A stretch of DNA of 64,000 nt from Amycolatopsis nalaikhensis. GTDB taxonomy: Bacteria; Actinomycetota; Actinomycetes; Mycobacteriales; Pseudonocardiaceae. Shown in pieces: positions 17,085-25,729 of this stretch. The position numbers and the translations under genes are program-made. A model generated the notes under the pieces. The model did not search any database. It worked only from the letters and a program-made list of their open reading frames with translations, and was not told the DNA's origin. Numbering within the stretch: position 1 is the first letter of the stretch; every line of letters starts with the position of its first letter. The stretch spans positions 937,501 to 1,001,500 of the forward strand of contig NZ_CP127173.1 of assembly GCF_030264295.1 (NCBI RefSeq), read 5' to 3'.

Positions 17085-17429
17085 GCAGGGGCGTCAGTCG
17101 CTTGGCAGGCCCAGCGAGTTTTTTAGGCGGAGTAGATGGGGTGGATCGCCGAGCAGGGCGGCGTCTTCGGCAGGCCAATGGCGCGACCAGCAACTGCCGT
17201 CAACGCGCAGGGCCCTAGGGCGTAACACGGCGTGGTTTGCTGGCGACTGTTCGTGCGAGTAGGGGCGTGCTGCGGGAGGGGGCTGCGTTCGACTTTGTGG
17301 AGAAGACGTCCAGCATGCACTCGGCAGAGCTGGACTTTTGTCCCCTAGCCCCGTCGTGCGTCGGTGAGATACCTCTTGAGTAACAAGACTTTGCGATCGG
17401 GCAAGGCCGGTCGGCGTGGAGGGCGCTTG
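17085..17429. other. Gap without a recognised gene
   Basis: 345 bp between the recombinase stop and the sensor kinase. No frame here has convincing coding character, and no clear terminator or promoter was seen. It may hold the junction between the conjugative element and the next module. Confidence 0.4.
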
Positions 17430-18590
17430 ATGAGGGAATCGTCCGAGGCGGGGCACAACACAGTCTTGCGCGCGCGGACCACTTACAAGTTGATCAGGCC
17501 GTTCGAAGCGATGGCCCTGCTGTTGCAGGCGACCAACTTGGCGACGTCGGCTATCAACGACCGGTACCGTCCTGCCGGCGTCCCCATCCTCCTCGCCCTG
17601 GCGGCCGGGCACCTGGTCCTGGCCGCGGTCGTCGTCCGCCACCGAGGTCCGCTGACCCGCGGGCACGCGTGGACGGGGGTTTGGATCGCCGAAATGTTTG
17701 TCATGCAGCTGGTCGTCGCGACCCTGCTGCTCCCCGGCGACTTCGCCGGATACGGCTATGGCGTCCAGGTGGGGAACTTCTCCTTGATCCCGCTAGCTGT
17801 CCTCGCGTTCTACCCGTGGGGAGGCTTCCGTAACCGACGGCGGCGATGGGTGATCGAAGCGGGCCTCATCGCGGCGATCATCATCCACCCTCTGCTGATC
17901 GTCGGGATCATGAACGCCTGGCAGCTGACTGGAGCCCAGGTCAAGAGCGTCGGGCAGTACGCGGTCTGGGCCGTGGTCTGGTACCTGGTAGGCAAAGGCC
18001 TTGCCAAGCTGTGCCGCATCGCCGTCGCCGTTCAGTCGGAAGCTCTGGTGCACAGCTACGAGGCAGCTCTGGGTGACCTGCACACGCACGTGGAGATCGC
18101 TGTTCGCAGCATCGCTGCCGGGGAGAACGCCGACGACGCCGCACAGAAGCTGCGTGACGTCGTCTACACCCGCAGGCGACAGCTGCTGCTCGAAGATCCG
18201 CAGGTCGGTGCCGTCGACATCTTCAAAAACGCAATCCGCCTGTTCGGCGAACGCCTCACCTTGCTCAGCTCGCCGCGCCTCGGCGGTCTCACCTTGCCGA
18301 ACGACCGGGCGATGGTGCTCGAACGCGGCTTGGTCGACTTGTTGAAGAACGCCGTCGACCACGGCGGTGGCGCAGTCCGCCTCGGCTTCGACCTCAAGGA
18401 CGAACTCATGGTTTTGACGGTCAGTGACACCGGACCCGGTCTGACGGCGGACGACTTCGCCGCGCCGGGTAGCACGATGCACCGCATCTCCGGCGAGGTC
18501 CGGCCGCTGGGCGGTTCGCTCGTTCTCGCGAACTCCGGTGACGCCGGGACGACGGTGCAGCTGACCCTGCCCTTGCGAGGAGACCGGTGA
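17430..18590 (+). CDS. Membrane sensor histidine kinase (atypical)
   Basis: 386 residues from ATG 17430 (GGAGGG 7 nt upstream); a GTG at 17364 is in frame. Six or so membrane helices fill residues 25-195. A cytoplasmic helix pair follows with DLHTHVEIAV as the candidate His-box, then an ATPase domain with VDLLKNAVDHGGG (N box) and VSDTGPGL (G1 box). The DHp region is unusual, not a standard HisKA. The stop overlaps the response regulator by 4 nt, so they form a two-component system. The ligand is unknown; nearby exported wall proteins suggest envelope sensing (inference). Confidence 0.75.
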   Translation: MRESSEAGHNTVLRARTTYKLIRPFEAMALLLQATNLATSAINDRYRPAGVPILLALAAGHLVLAAVVVRHRGPLTRGHAWTGVWIAEMFVMQLVVATLLLPGDFAGYGYGVQVGNFSLIPLAVLAFYPWGGFRNRRRRWVIEAGLIAAIIIHPLLIVGIMNAWQLTGAQVKSVGQYAVWAVVWYLVGKGLAKLCRIAVAVQSEALVHSYEAALGDLHTHVEIAVRSIAAGENADDAAQKLRDVVYTRRRQLLLEDPQVGAVDIFKNAIRLFGERLTLLSSPRLGGLTLPNDRAMVLERGLVDLLKNAVDHGGGAVRLGFDLKDELMVLTVSDTGPGLTADDFAAPGSTMHRISGEVRPLGGSLVLANSGDAGTTVQLTLPLRGDR

Positions 18591-19348
18591 GCGACGTGCG
18601 GATCCTGATCGTCGAAGACCTCGGGGTCGCGGCTGACATGGCGGCCCAGACGCTCAAACAGGCCGGCCCGTACACAGTCGAAACCGCACACGCCCCGGGC
18701 CAGGCGATCGAGATTCTTGCCGCCGGCCGATTCGACGTGGTCGTCGCCGACATGCTGTTCCGCCCGGACTCCGACGAGTTCGAAACGCGTCGTCGGCGTG
18801 GCCTGGTCACCCTCGACGACGATCGGCTGCACCTGAGTGGCTTGGCCGTCCTTGACGCCGTATCCCAGCGTGGTGTCCGAACCCGACCGGTCCTGTGGAG
18901 CAGCGGAGAGGCCAACCGGCGACTGCACATGATCTTCGCGCACGAAGTCCTCGGCTGCCGGGTGCTGTGCTCGAAAGAAGCGATCGCGGACCTGCCGCAC
19001 GCGGTCGCCTCGGCGATCTCGGGACAGGACTACATCCACCCCGTGCTGGAGATGTACCTGACACCAGGTTTCGCAAAACCCCTGCGCGAAACGCTTCTCG
19101 CCTCGTCGTCGCGGCTGCTCGTCTGGCGGGCGATGGCCCTCGGCCAGCACCAGCACAAGATGATCGCGAAGACGGCCGGCGTACAGCCGAACACCATCAA
19201 GAAACGCATGGACGAGATGCGCAAGGTACTGCTCGAGTTCGACCCCGGCTGCGTCGCAGACGGTTCACCCAGCGCAGAACTCATCCGGTACGCCAGCCAG
19301 AACTGGGAATTCTTCCTCGACGAAACCGTGCGGGCAAGGTTCCCGTGA
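18587..19348 (+). CDS. Response regulator with C-terminal HTH
   Basis: 253 residues from a GTG overlapping the kinase stop. The receiver domain starts RILIVED and has the phospho-acceptor Asp in DVVVADML (about residue 50). The loop after it is long and Arg/Asp-rich. The C-terminal region from about 185 has QHQHKMIAKTAGVQPNTIKK, a LuxR-like HTH helix pair. The output domain is not a textbook NarL domain. It is followed by a coupled small membrane protein gene (GTGA overlap). Confidence 0.75.
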   Translation: MSDVRILIVEDLGVAADMAAQTLKQAGPYTVETAHAPGQAIEILAAGRFDVVVADMLFRPDSDEFETRRRRGLVTLDDDRLHLSGLAVLDAVSQRGVRTRPVLWSSGEANRRLHMIFAHEVLGCRVLCSKEAIADLPHAVASAISGQDYIHPVLEMYLTPGFAKPLRETLLASSSRLLVWRAMALGQHQHKMIAKTAGVQPNTIKKRMDEMRKVLLEFDPGCVADGSPSAELIRYASQNWEFFLDETVRARFP

Positions 19349-19785
19349 ACCCCGCGGACGGCCATTCGCCCCGAAGACCAGCGCCTGCCGACTTCTGGCT
19401 TTCCTATGGACTCTTGGTGGCTCTGGTCGTCGCCTGGGTGGCGTTGGCGTTCACTCTGCCGCGGGCCGTCCCCCGGACGCTCACAGTCGACATCACCTGT
19501 CGATCGGGCAACAGCGTGGTCGGGGTCTGGATCGAGGCTACGGCCGGCGGTTCCGGTTGGGCCTCAGCCGGCGTCCAGGGAACGGCGAAAGCCGCGCGGT
19601 ACACGTTCTCGCACGGTTTCGGCGGTGACTACCAGGTGAGAGCCGGATGCGGGGGAACCGCGGACAACTGGGCCGTGCGCACCGCATCCGACACCCGGGG
19701 CGACCTTTACCGAAGGCTCGACTGCGACGACACCAGGTACCTGCCGCCGGACCCCGCCGTCTGCACCGACGTCCCGGCGGGCTGA
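19345..19785 (+). CDS. Small single-pass membrane protein
   Basis: 146 residues from a GTG overlapping the regulator stop. One membrane helix lies at about 19-40 (WLSYGLLVALVVAWVALAFT). The extracellular part contains about six Cys, a Trp-rich beta-type pattern and a DTRGDL motif. No family was recognised. Translational coupling to the two-component system suggests it is an accessory sensor or a target. Confidence 0.62.
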   Translation: MNPADGHSPRRPAPADFWLSYGLLVALVVAWVALAFTLPRAVPRTLTVDITCRSGNSVVGVWIEATAGGSGWASAGVQGTAKAARYTFSHGFGGDYQVRAGCGGTADNWAVRTASDTRGDLYRRLDCDDTRYLPPDPAVCTDVPAG

Positions 19786-19903
19786 CCAGCCCCGGGTACC
19801 TATGTCCCCTGGTGCCGCTACCCCGCGACTGGAAATATCGAATCTGCGCTCCCGGCACGTCGGATCCGCGAATCCACGTATTTCGTCGAAAGGTTCCCAC
19901 GTC

Positions 19904-20329
19904 ATGAAATCGAAGATTTCCGGCATTGTGCTCGCGACTTTGGCTGGTGCGGCTCTTTTCGTCGCGCCATCGGTCGAGGCTTCCGCTTCGACGCAGTCCG
20001 TCGGCTGCTACGGGGACTACTGTTCCGGCCAGGACCCGATGGCCATGAACTGCGCGGCGGACGCCTACACTGTCGCCTCCGCCGGTGTTTACGGCACCTA
20101 CGGGCAGCAATACGTCGAAATCCGCTGGTCGCCCACATGCAAGACCAACTGGGCCCGAGCCAATTTTCCCACCGGGAACATCAAAGCCGTTCAGGAAACC
20201 GGATATACCGCCGGGTACGGCGACTCGAATGGCTCGGTCTCCTGGTCTCGGATGATCTATTCGCCGGTCCTGCGCGTCAAAGCGGTCATCTGGGGCGCCT
20301 GGGGCGTGACGGAAACAGCCTACGTCTGA
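19904..20329 (+). CDS. Secreted DUF2690-type protein 1
   Basis: 141 residues with a Sec signal peptide (KSKISGIVLATLAGAALFVA, cleavage near ASA). The mature part shows the DUF2690 pattern: CYGDYCSGQDP, MNCA, a VEIRWSPTCKTNWARA block with paired Cys, then a Tyr/Trp-rich end. DUF2690 proteins are exported in actinomycetes, with no firm function. A paralogue lies at 23401. The start at 19904 was chosen because it begins at the signal peptide; ribosome site AAAGG is modest. Confidence 0.78.
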   Translation: MKSKISGIVLATLAGAALFVAPSVEASASTQSVGCYGDYCSGQDPMAMNCAADAYTVASAGVYGTYGQQYVEIRWSPTCKTNWARANFPTGNIKAVQETGYTAGYGDSNGSVSWSRMIYSPVLRVKAVIWGAWGVTETAYV

Positions 20330-20363
20330 GCCGGATCGGCACCACGAATCATGAGGGGGAAAC

Positions 20364-22679
20364 ATGGACCAAAAGGTTCTCAACGCTCAACAGTGGGTCA
20401 ACGCCACCTACCACGCGGTGCCCGGATACCAGCCGTGCACGGAAAACGGGGTCACCGGGTGGGCGACGATGTTCTCGCTCACCCACGCCCTGCAGCACGA
20501 ACTGGGCATAACCACGTTGTCGACCAACTTCGGCCCCACCACCTTGTCGTTGTTGCAGCAGCGTGGCGACGTCCGGCCGGGCTACGGAAACTCCAACATC
20601 ATCCGGATTCTCCAGCACGGTCTGTTCTGCAAAGGCTACTGGGGTGGCGACACACTCGGCGTCTACGACAGCAGCACCCTCAATGCAGTCAGCGACCTCA
20701 AGGGTGACGCCGGCCTGGATCCCTCCAACAGTTTCACCCAGCCGAAGGTCTTCAAAGCCATCCTAACGATGGACGCCTACGTCCTGCTACCTGGAGGCAG
20801 CCAAGAAGTCCGGGACATCCAGCAGTGGCTAAACCGCCGCTACTGGACCAAGGCGTCCTCTTTCATCATCCCCAGCGAGGGGTTCTACTCCCGCGACGTT
20901 CAGACAGCCCTGATGAGGGCACTCCAGTACGAGTTCGGCGTGCCCGAAGACCAGGCGACCGGGAACTTCGGCCCAACGACCCAGAACGGGCTGCGGGCAC
21001 ACCAGCTCTCCTCCGGCTCGACGGGCGTTTTCGTCCAACTCTTCAGCGCGGCCTGCGTGTTCAACGGGGCGGTTCCCAGCGGCGACGGGCCGGTGCGCAC
21101 TGCGTTCAAGGCCACGTTCGACACCCTGCTCGGCGACTACGTCCGCGCGTTCCAGAGCTTCTCCGCGCTGGCCGTCACCGGCCGCGGCGACTACCAGACG
21201 TGGGCACAGCTGCTGATCTCCTGCGGCGACCCCGATCGGCCGGTCGCGGCGTGCGACACCCGTTTCCACATCACGCCGTCCCGGGCACAGGCCATGCGGG
21301 CGGCGGGGTACGCGACCGTCGGCCGCTACCTCGACGAAGATCCGGACAGCACCCTGGATAAGGAGATCCAGCCGGGCGAGCTCGACGTCATCTTCGACGG
21401 CGGTCTGCGCGTCGTCCCGATCTCGCAATACGGCGCCCGTGACCTCGGCGACTTCACCTACAGCCAGGGCTTTCAGCACGCGCAACGCGCGCACGACCGC
21501 GCCGCCGGCTATGGGTTCAACCCCGGCGTCGTCATCTACTTCGCGGTCGACTACGACGCCATGGACGAGGAGATCACCAGCAACATCGTGCCCTACTTTC
21601 ACGGTGTGCAGGCGGGACTGGCGAGCAAGGGGAAGCGGTATATCGCCGGGGTCTACGGATCACGCAACGTATGTTCTCGCGTGACCGACGAAGCGTACGC
21701 CGCATACTCGTTCGTTTCGGGTATGTCGTGGGGATTCTCCGGCAACCTCGGCTTCCCGATGCCGGCGAACTGGTCGTTCACCCAGATCAAGGAGTTCCAG
21801 TTCTCGGCGGGCGGCGACGTCTTCGACCTGGACCGCGACGCGCAGCGCCCCGGCGCCGACGGCGGCGCCGGCCGGAGCGACGTCGGCGGGGCGATGTCCC
21901 CTGTCGAGTGGTACCTGCGCTACATCGATCAGTTGTACGCCACCGCGCAGGCGTACGGCAGCAGCGACCCGAGCTTGCGGGTCATGGAGTTTCTCCGGTT
22001 CCCGACGTACGTCGACACCTACAACCAGGGCTGGAAGGTGCTGATCGGTGACGTTGACCGCGCGTGGATCGACTACGCCCAGCAGCACGGGCCGCAGCGG
22101 ATGACGACCTTCCGAGATCCGTTCTACGGGATCGCGGTCGACGTCGACCACTTCGGCGCGGCGGCCAACTCGATCTACCTCAAGGATGCCGGCGGCGCCG
22201 ATTCCGTGACGCGAGGGGACTTCGGCGGCTGGGGCGGCGACCTCTGCACGTTTTACCGCGAGTGGCAGTCCAGCGATCCCCGCTACTCGTCCGGGGAGGC
22301 GTTCTGCCGGGACCGGCTCGCAAAGATCACCGTCCCGTCGACGTTCGCCTTGGACGACTTGATCGATGACGTCGACGGATACCTGATTGGCATGGCCGTC
22401 CGCGGCGGCACACCAATCAACCAGGCCATGCGCGCCCACTACGGCGGCGGGCACCTGACAAGATTCGGCAGCTTCTTCAGCAGGCGCCACAACGGCCGGA
22501 TCGCCGACGTCGAATCAGCGGCTCGATCGCTACTGCTGGCCGACAGCGATCTCGTCGTCGCCGGTTTCCGCGCCGGTCTGATCGGGTTGAGCTGCCCGCA
22601 ACCGTCGGACATTCCCCGCGACGACCTGGACTCCTTCATCAGCGGCTACGCGAAACTCATCAGCGGACTGGCGGGGTGA
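20364..22679 (+). CDS. DUF1906 glycoside-hydrolase-like protein with peptidoglycan-binding-like repeats
   Basis: 771 residues; ribosome site GAGGGGG before ATG. The first 290 residues contain repeated helical units ending FGPTT (residues near 54 and 203), like peptidoglycan-binding domains. About 305-500 match the DUF1906/Rv2525c-like TIM-barrel: CDTRFHITPSRAQAMRAAGY, GRYLDED, VVIYFAVDYD, AGVYGSRNVC and WSFTQIKEF. The C-terminal 260 residues are unrecognised. No signal peptide is seen at the N-terminus, which is odd for a wall enzyme. Rv2525c-like domains are linked to cell-wall carbohydrate. Flanked by two DUF2690 genes. Confidence 0.8.
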   Translation: MDQKVLNAQQWVNATYHAVPGYQPCTENGVTGWATMFSLTHALQHELGITTLSTNFGPTTLSLLQQRGDVRPGYGNSNIIRILQHGLFCKGYWGGDTLGVYDSSTLNAVSDLKGDAGLDPSNSFTQPKVFKAILTMDAYVLLPGGSQEVRDIQQWLNRRYWTKASSFIIPSEGFYSRDVQTALMRALQYEFGVPEDQATGNFGPTTQNGLRAHQLSSGSTGVFVQLFSAACVFNGAVPSGDGPVRTAFKATFDTLLGDYVRAFQSFSALAVTGRGDYQTWAQLLISCGDPDRPVAACDTRFHITPSRAQAMRAAGYATVGRYLDEDPDSTLDKEIQPGELDVIFDGGLRVVPISQYGARDLGDFTYSQGFQHAQRAHDRAAGYGFNPGVVIYFAVDYDAMDEEITSNIVPYFHGVQAGLASKGKRYIAGVYGSRNVCSRVTDEAYAAYSFVSGMSWGFSGNLGFPMPANWSFTQIKEFQFSAGGDVFDLDRDAQRPGADGGAGRSDVGGAMSPVEWYLRYIDQLYATAQAYGSSDPSLRVMEFLRFPTYVDTYNQGWKVLIGDVDRAWIDYAQQHGPQRMTTFRDPFYGIAVDVDHFGAAANSIYLKDAGGADSVTRGDFGGWGGDLCTFYREWQSSDPRYSSGEAFCRDRLAKITVPSTFALDDLIDDVDGYLIGMAVRGGTPINQAMRAHYGGGHLTRFGSFFSRRHNGRIADVESAARSLLLADSDLVVAGFRAGLIGLSCPQPSDIPRDDLDSFISGYAKLISGLAG

Positions 22680-23362
22680 ACACGATGAACAGATCCGTGA
22701 ACAGAAGACGGTTCCTGGCCGGGCTCGCCGTCGCCGGCGGCAGCGCCCTCATCCGGCCGGCGGGGTTCGCCGCCGCGCAGCCCACGCAGGCCGGAAGCTG
22801 GAACGCGCCGGTTTCCCGCAACGGCTGGCCGGTTGTCCCGCCGGGTGCGGTGCGCCGACGCCGGATCGAGGGCTCGATGGCCGACGTCGAGCTGCTCGAC
22901 GGGGACGCCACGGATCTCCTCGTCCACGTCGCGCGGCGATTCCACTACGAGGTCCGTCCTCTGACCCCGGGTGACGTCACCGGTTATCGCGCCGATCGGG
23001 GTGGCGTCACGCCGCTGGAGTCGGACTACCTGTCGGGTACTGCGATAGCGCTGCACCCTCAGCACTACCCGCTGGGAGTTTCGGGCGGGTTTCTCCCGGC
23101 CGAGGTCGCGGTCATCCGGGACATCCTCGCCGAGTGCGGCGGTGCGGTCCGCTGGGGCGGCGACGATCCCCGGACCCCAAAGGAGAGCCACTTCGCGCTG
23201 GACAGCCCGCCGCGCGACCCGGTCGTGGGCCGGGCTGCCGGGATGGTCCGTGCGTGGCGGACGGCGCCCGGACAAGGCGCCGGGACGTCGCCGGACCCGT
23301 TCGACGCGGCCCGGCGGGGCCGTGCGTGTGCGCTCGAGAGTCGGCAACGGCACAGCAGATGA
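22676..23362 (+). CDS. Tat-exported M15-peptidase-like protein
   Basis: 228 residues from a GTG overlapping the upstream stop. Twin-arginine signal NRRRFLAGLAVAGG at the N-terminus. The mature segment DYLSGTAIALHP, a GGFLPAEVAVIRDILAECGGAVRWGGDD block and ESHFALD resembles M15-type D,D-peptidases (SxxGxAxDL and HxxD/H motifs), but the usual metal-binding Asp of GxAxD reads Ala-Leu. Activity is therefore uncertain. Its place next to a DUF1906 protein supports a peptidoglycan role (inference). Confidence 0.6.
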   Translation: MNTMNRSVNRRRFLAGLAVAGGSALIRPAGFAAAQPTQAGSWNAPVSRNGWPVVPPGAVRRRRIEGSMADVELLDGDATDLLVHVARRFHYEVRPLTPGDVTGYRADRGGVTPLESDYLSGTAIALHPQHYPLGVSGGFLPAEVAVIRDILAECGGAVRWGGDDPRTPKESHFALDSPPRDPVVGRAAGMVRAWRTAPGQGAGTSPDPFDAARRGRACALESRQRHSR

Positions 23363-23400
23363 ACTTCCGGATCACCGCACACCAAGCTGGAGGAGGACAC

Positions 23401-23862
23401 ATGAAGGGCTCGAAACTCCTGGTCACGAGGATGCTGATCGGCGCACTGATGCTCGCCGGGCTGTCCGTGGTCGGCCCGCAGACTGCCCAGGCGGCATCCT
23501 GTTACGGACCGTCGTGCGCTGGGCAGAGCGCGTCGGCGACCGGGTGCAGCCAGGGCGCTCGGTACCTGGGTACCTGGCGGGCGTGGGGCACGAACGGCGA
23601 TGTCGCGGCCTACGTCGAGGTGTACCACTCCGACGCCTGCGGTTCTGCCTGGCTGCTGGTCGCCGTGCCGTTCAACGCCTACCTCGGCACCGTGAGCACG
23701 ATCTGGAACCCCGGGAAGGCCTCGCAGCCGGCGCGGCCCGGCGCCGGTGCCTGGGCGCCGTCCCCGATGGTTGACGACCGCCCGGGCGTGCAGACCTGCT
23801 TCGGTACTCAGGTGTACCGGTACGGCGCCTGGTTCCAGTGGCAGCAGCACGCCTGTTACTAA
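23401..23862 (+). CDS. Secreted DUF2690-type protein 2
   Basis: 153 residues. GGAGGAGGA lies ahead of ATG 23401. A Sec signal peptide ends near AQA; the mature part has CYGPSCAGQSASATGC, an AAYVEVYHSDACGSAWL block and a C-terminal Cys. It shares the DUF2690 Cys pattern with the protein at 19904 but has a longer Pro-rich middle. The paralogues bracket the DUF1906 and M15-like genes. Confidence 0.76.
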   Translation: MKGSKLLVTRMLIGALMLAGLSVVGPQTAQAASCYGPSCAGQSASATGCSQGARYLGTWRAWGTNGDVAAYVEVYHSDACGSAWLLVAVPFNAYLGTVSTIWNPGKASQPARPGAGAWAPSPMVDDRPGVQTCFGTQVYRYGAWFQWQQHACY

Positions 23863-23943
23863 GGCGTCCCACGCTTCAGCGTCGTCAACCGCCAGGACAC
23901 TTCCGGGCGATCGGTCAGGCGGTACCGCTCTTCGGGGTGGTGT

Positions 23944-24509
23944 ATGGGCGAGAACTTCGACCCGATACCCGCAGATGAGCGGCGCTTCGGTCACATCTAC
24001 TTCCATGTCCGGCCGGCGATGCCCTGGGTGACTCGTGTGACCGAGGTGCTCGCGCCGGCCCACCTCGCGCAATGGGTACGCGAACACCTGCCCGGCCGCG
24101 CAGCGTACTCGAGAACGTTGGAGGAGATGCACGACCGGCAGGTGCCGCATGCCGACGGGCTCATGGTCACGTCCGTCTTGATGTCCGAAAAGGTCCGAAG
24201 ACGCCGAGGTCTCCGCCCAAGCATCTCCTGCTGGAGGATGACGGTGGTCTCCGCGTCACCAGTTGTCAGGGCACTCGTGACTCGTCGGAGACCGCGCAGG
24301 CGTGCTTCTCTCCGCGCTACCACCTCGAACTCGCCAACCAGCTCGTCAGCATGGCAGCGGCACTGCTGAAAACCCATGCTGGCTACGTCGGAGCCTGGGA
24401 CGTAGGCGTGCACGTCACCGGGCTTGAGGGCTGCCCGTCGACCGTGGCCATGCAGGCTGACTTCCGGGTCTCCGGCACCGCGTTCCAGGCCCCATCTGCA
24501 CCAGCGTGA
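23944..24509 (+). pseudogene. Frameshifted fragment of an AlbA/HTH-type ATP-binding regulator
   Basis: Frame one, from 23944, reads FGHIYFHVRPAMPWVTRVTE through MHDRQVPHADGLMVTSVLMS. After about 24195 the continuation is in another frame, reading KHLLLEDDGGLRVTS through FSPRYHLELANQLVSMAA and WDVGVHVTGLEG. Together they match the C-terminal half of the actinomycete AlbA-like DNA-binding/AAA_4 proteins as remembered. The N-terminal DNA-binding half is missing and the reading frame is broken, so it is decayed. It abuts the tRNA-Asn fragment. Confidence 0.6.
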
Positions 24510-24649
24510 TCGAAGCTAGCGCCGAGGAGATGCTCGAGCGAACATCCGCCGTCGCCGAACGGCTCTACAGCCGCTTCACTCGTGGACTCGGCCTCGATAA
24601 CTCTTCTTCCCTTACGCCGAGTTCGGAGACATCGGGCGCAAGCCGGCCC

Positions 24650-24689
24650 GTTAACCGGAGGGTTCTTGGTTCGAGTCCAAGCGGGGGAG
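24650..24689 (+). other. 3' fragment of tRNA-Asn(GTT): likely att scar
   Basis: From the anticodon GTTAA onward the sequence has the 3' anticodon stem CCGG, variable loop, T arm CTTGG/TTCGAGT/CCAAG and the acceptor strand CGGGGGAG. The anticodon loop is one base too long on its 5' side, and no D arm or 5' acceptor is present. A tRNA 3' end starting at the anticodon and followed by the tRNA terminator is the expected attR of an element integrated in tRNA-Asn. Confidence 0.78.
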
Positions 24690-24690
24690 C

Positions 24691-24717
24691 AAAGCCCAGG
24701 TCAACGACCTGGGCTTT
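24691..24717 (+). terminator. Rho-independent terminator after the tRNA-Asn fragment
   Basis: Perfect 12-bp stem AAAGCCCAGGTC/GACCTGGGCTTT with a 3-nt loop (AAC) and a T run. Probably the original chromosomal terminator of the tRNA-Asn gene. Confidence 0.9.
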
Positions 24718-25258
24718 TTGCTACCCCTGAGTAGGGGCGATTTAGTGTCTATCTTGACGATCGCCCAAACATGCCCGCCCGCCGCGGCGTCGCTGCCCGG
24801 CCAGCCGGTCTCCGACAGATGGCGGGCTTCGGCTGCGCGCGGCGGCAAGTCGGGCTGCCCACTGCTTGCCCCGGCACCGTCCGCTGACCCCAGCGGCGCG
24901 GTGACGGCGCGTCGGCTGCACTGTCCGGCTGCCGGCCCGCATTCAGATTCTGCGCGGCCTCTCGGCGCCGGCGAAGGCGAAGGTGTGGGCTCGAGCCTCT
25001 TCGGGGGCATGTGCAGCATCCTCACGAGGCCACAACCCTCTTGAGCTGCGGCTTCCACCACCGTCTGGATCGCTCGGCGCCGTCGCCAGGGTAGTGATCC
25101 CCGATGATCTTGCACGATTCGAGCGCCCAGGGGTGGCGCAGGTTGGGGCCTTCGGTAGGACAACCAAAGGATGGGAACGGGCCTGACCAGGGGCTTTACC
25201 TCGGCACGTTGGCGGTCGAAGCAAGCTTCGAGCTTCCGGACCTCGGTGGAGGCCGATC
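24718..25258. other. Gap without a recognised gene
   Basis: About 540 bp of high-GC DNA between the tRNA-Asn terminator and a decayed transfer gene. A short inverted repeat (GGGCGAT ... ATCGCCC, about 24735-24766) stands near its start. Frames here are low-complexity, and none is convincing. Confidence 0.4.
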
Positions 25259-25729
25259 ATGAGCGCCAACTCGCAGGCGGCTGCTCGGTTCGTCACGGTC
25301 ACGATGGGCCTGGTCGTCGGGCTCACCTTCCTGTTCGGGTTCGGGAACGTGTTTAACCTGGCGTTGAAGCTGCAGGTACCGGTGTTCGTGGCGCCCCCGT
25401 CGCGCCGGCCGTTGACCTGACTGTGCTTGGGCTGCTGGTCGGTACGCGGCATCTGGCCTGTCCCGAGCAAGCGGCGACGTGTTGCGGCCAGCACGCCGCC
25501 TGCTGATAGCGGCGAGCGTGGTAACCCTGTTGTTGAACGTTGCCGACTCGGTATTCGCTGGTCAGTGGGGTAAGGCTGCGTTCGACTCGGTCGGCCCACT
25601 CCTGCTGATCGGGTGGGCCGAGGTGGGGGTGCGCCACGAGGCGTTGTTTGACCGAGTGGAGGTGGAAGGACTCCATCCGCTGCCTGTCGTAGCAGGTGGC
25701 GTGAAGCTGGGGGCAGTCTGAGCCTGGAG
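25259..25729 (+). pseudogene. DUF2637 (Spd-like) transfer membrane protein, 5' part
   Basis: ATG 25259 has GGAGG upstream. Three frames must be joined: MSANSQAAARFVTVTMGLVV and following in frame one, APAVDLTVLGLLVGTRHLA in a second, and LLIAASVVTLLLNVADSVFA with WGKAAFDSVGPLLLIGWAEV in a third. This order is that of DUF2637 membrane proteins of actinomycete plasmids and integrative elements. Two frameshifts and a stop inactivate it. A group II intron begins at its end, and a matching 3' part lies beyond the intron. Confidence 0.72.

Noticed and set aside
24651-25163. 170-codon minus-strand frame
   Set aside because: It is the reverse of the tRNA-Asn fragment and terminator; the peptide is an artefact of tRNA sequence.
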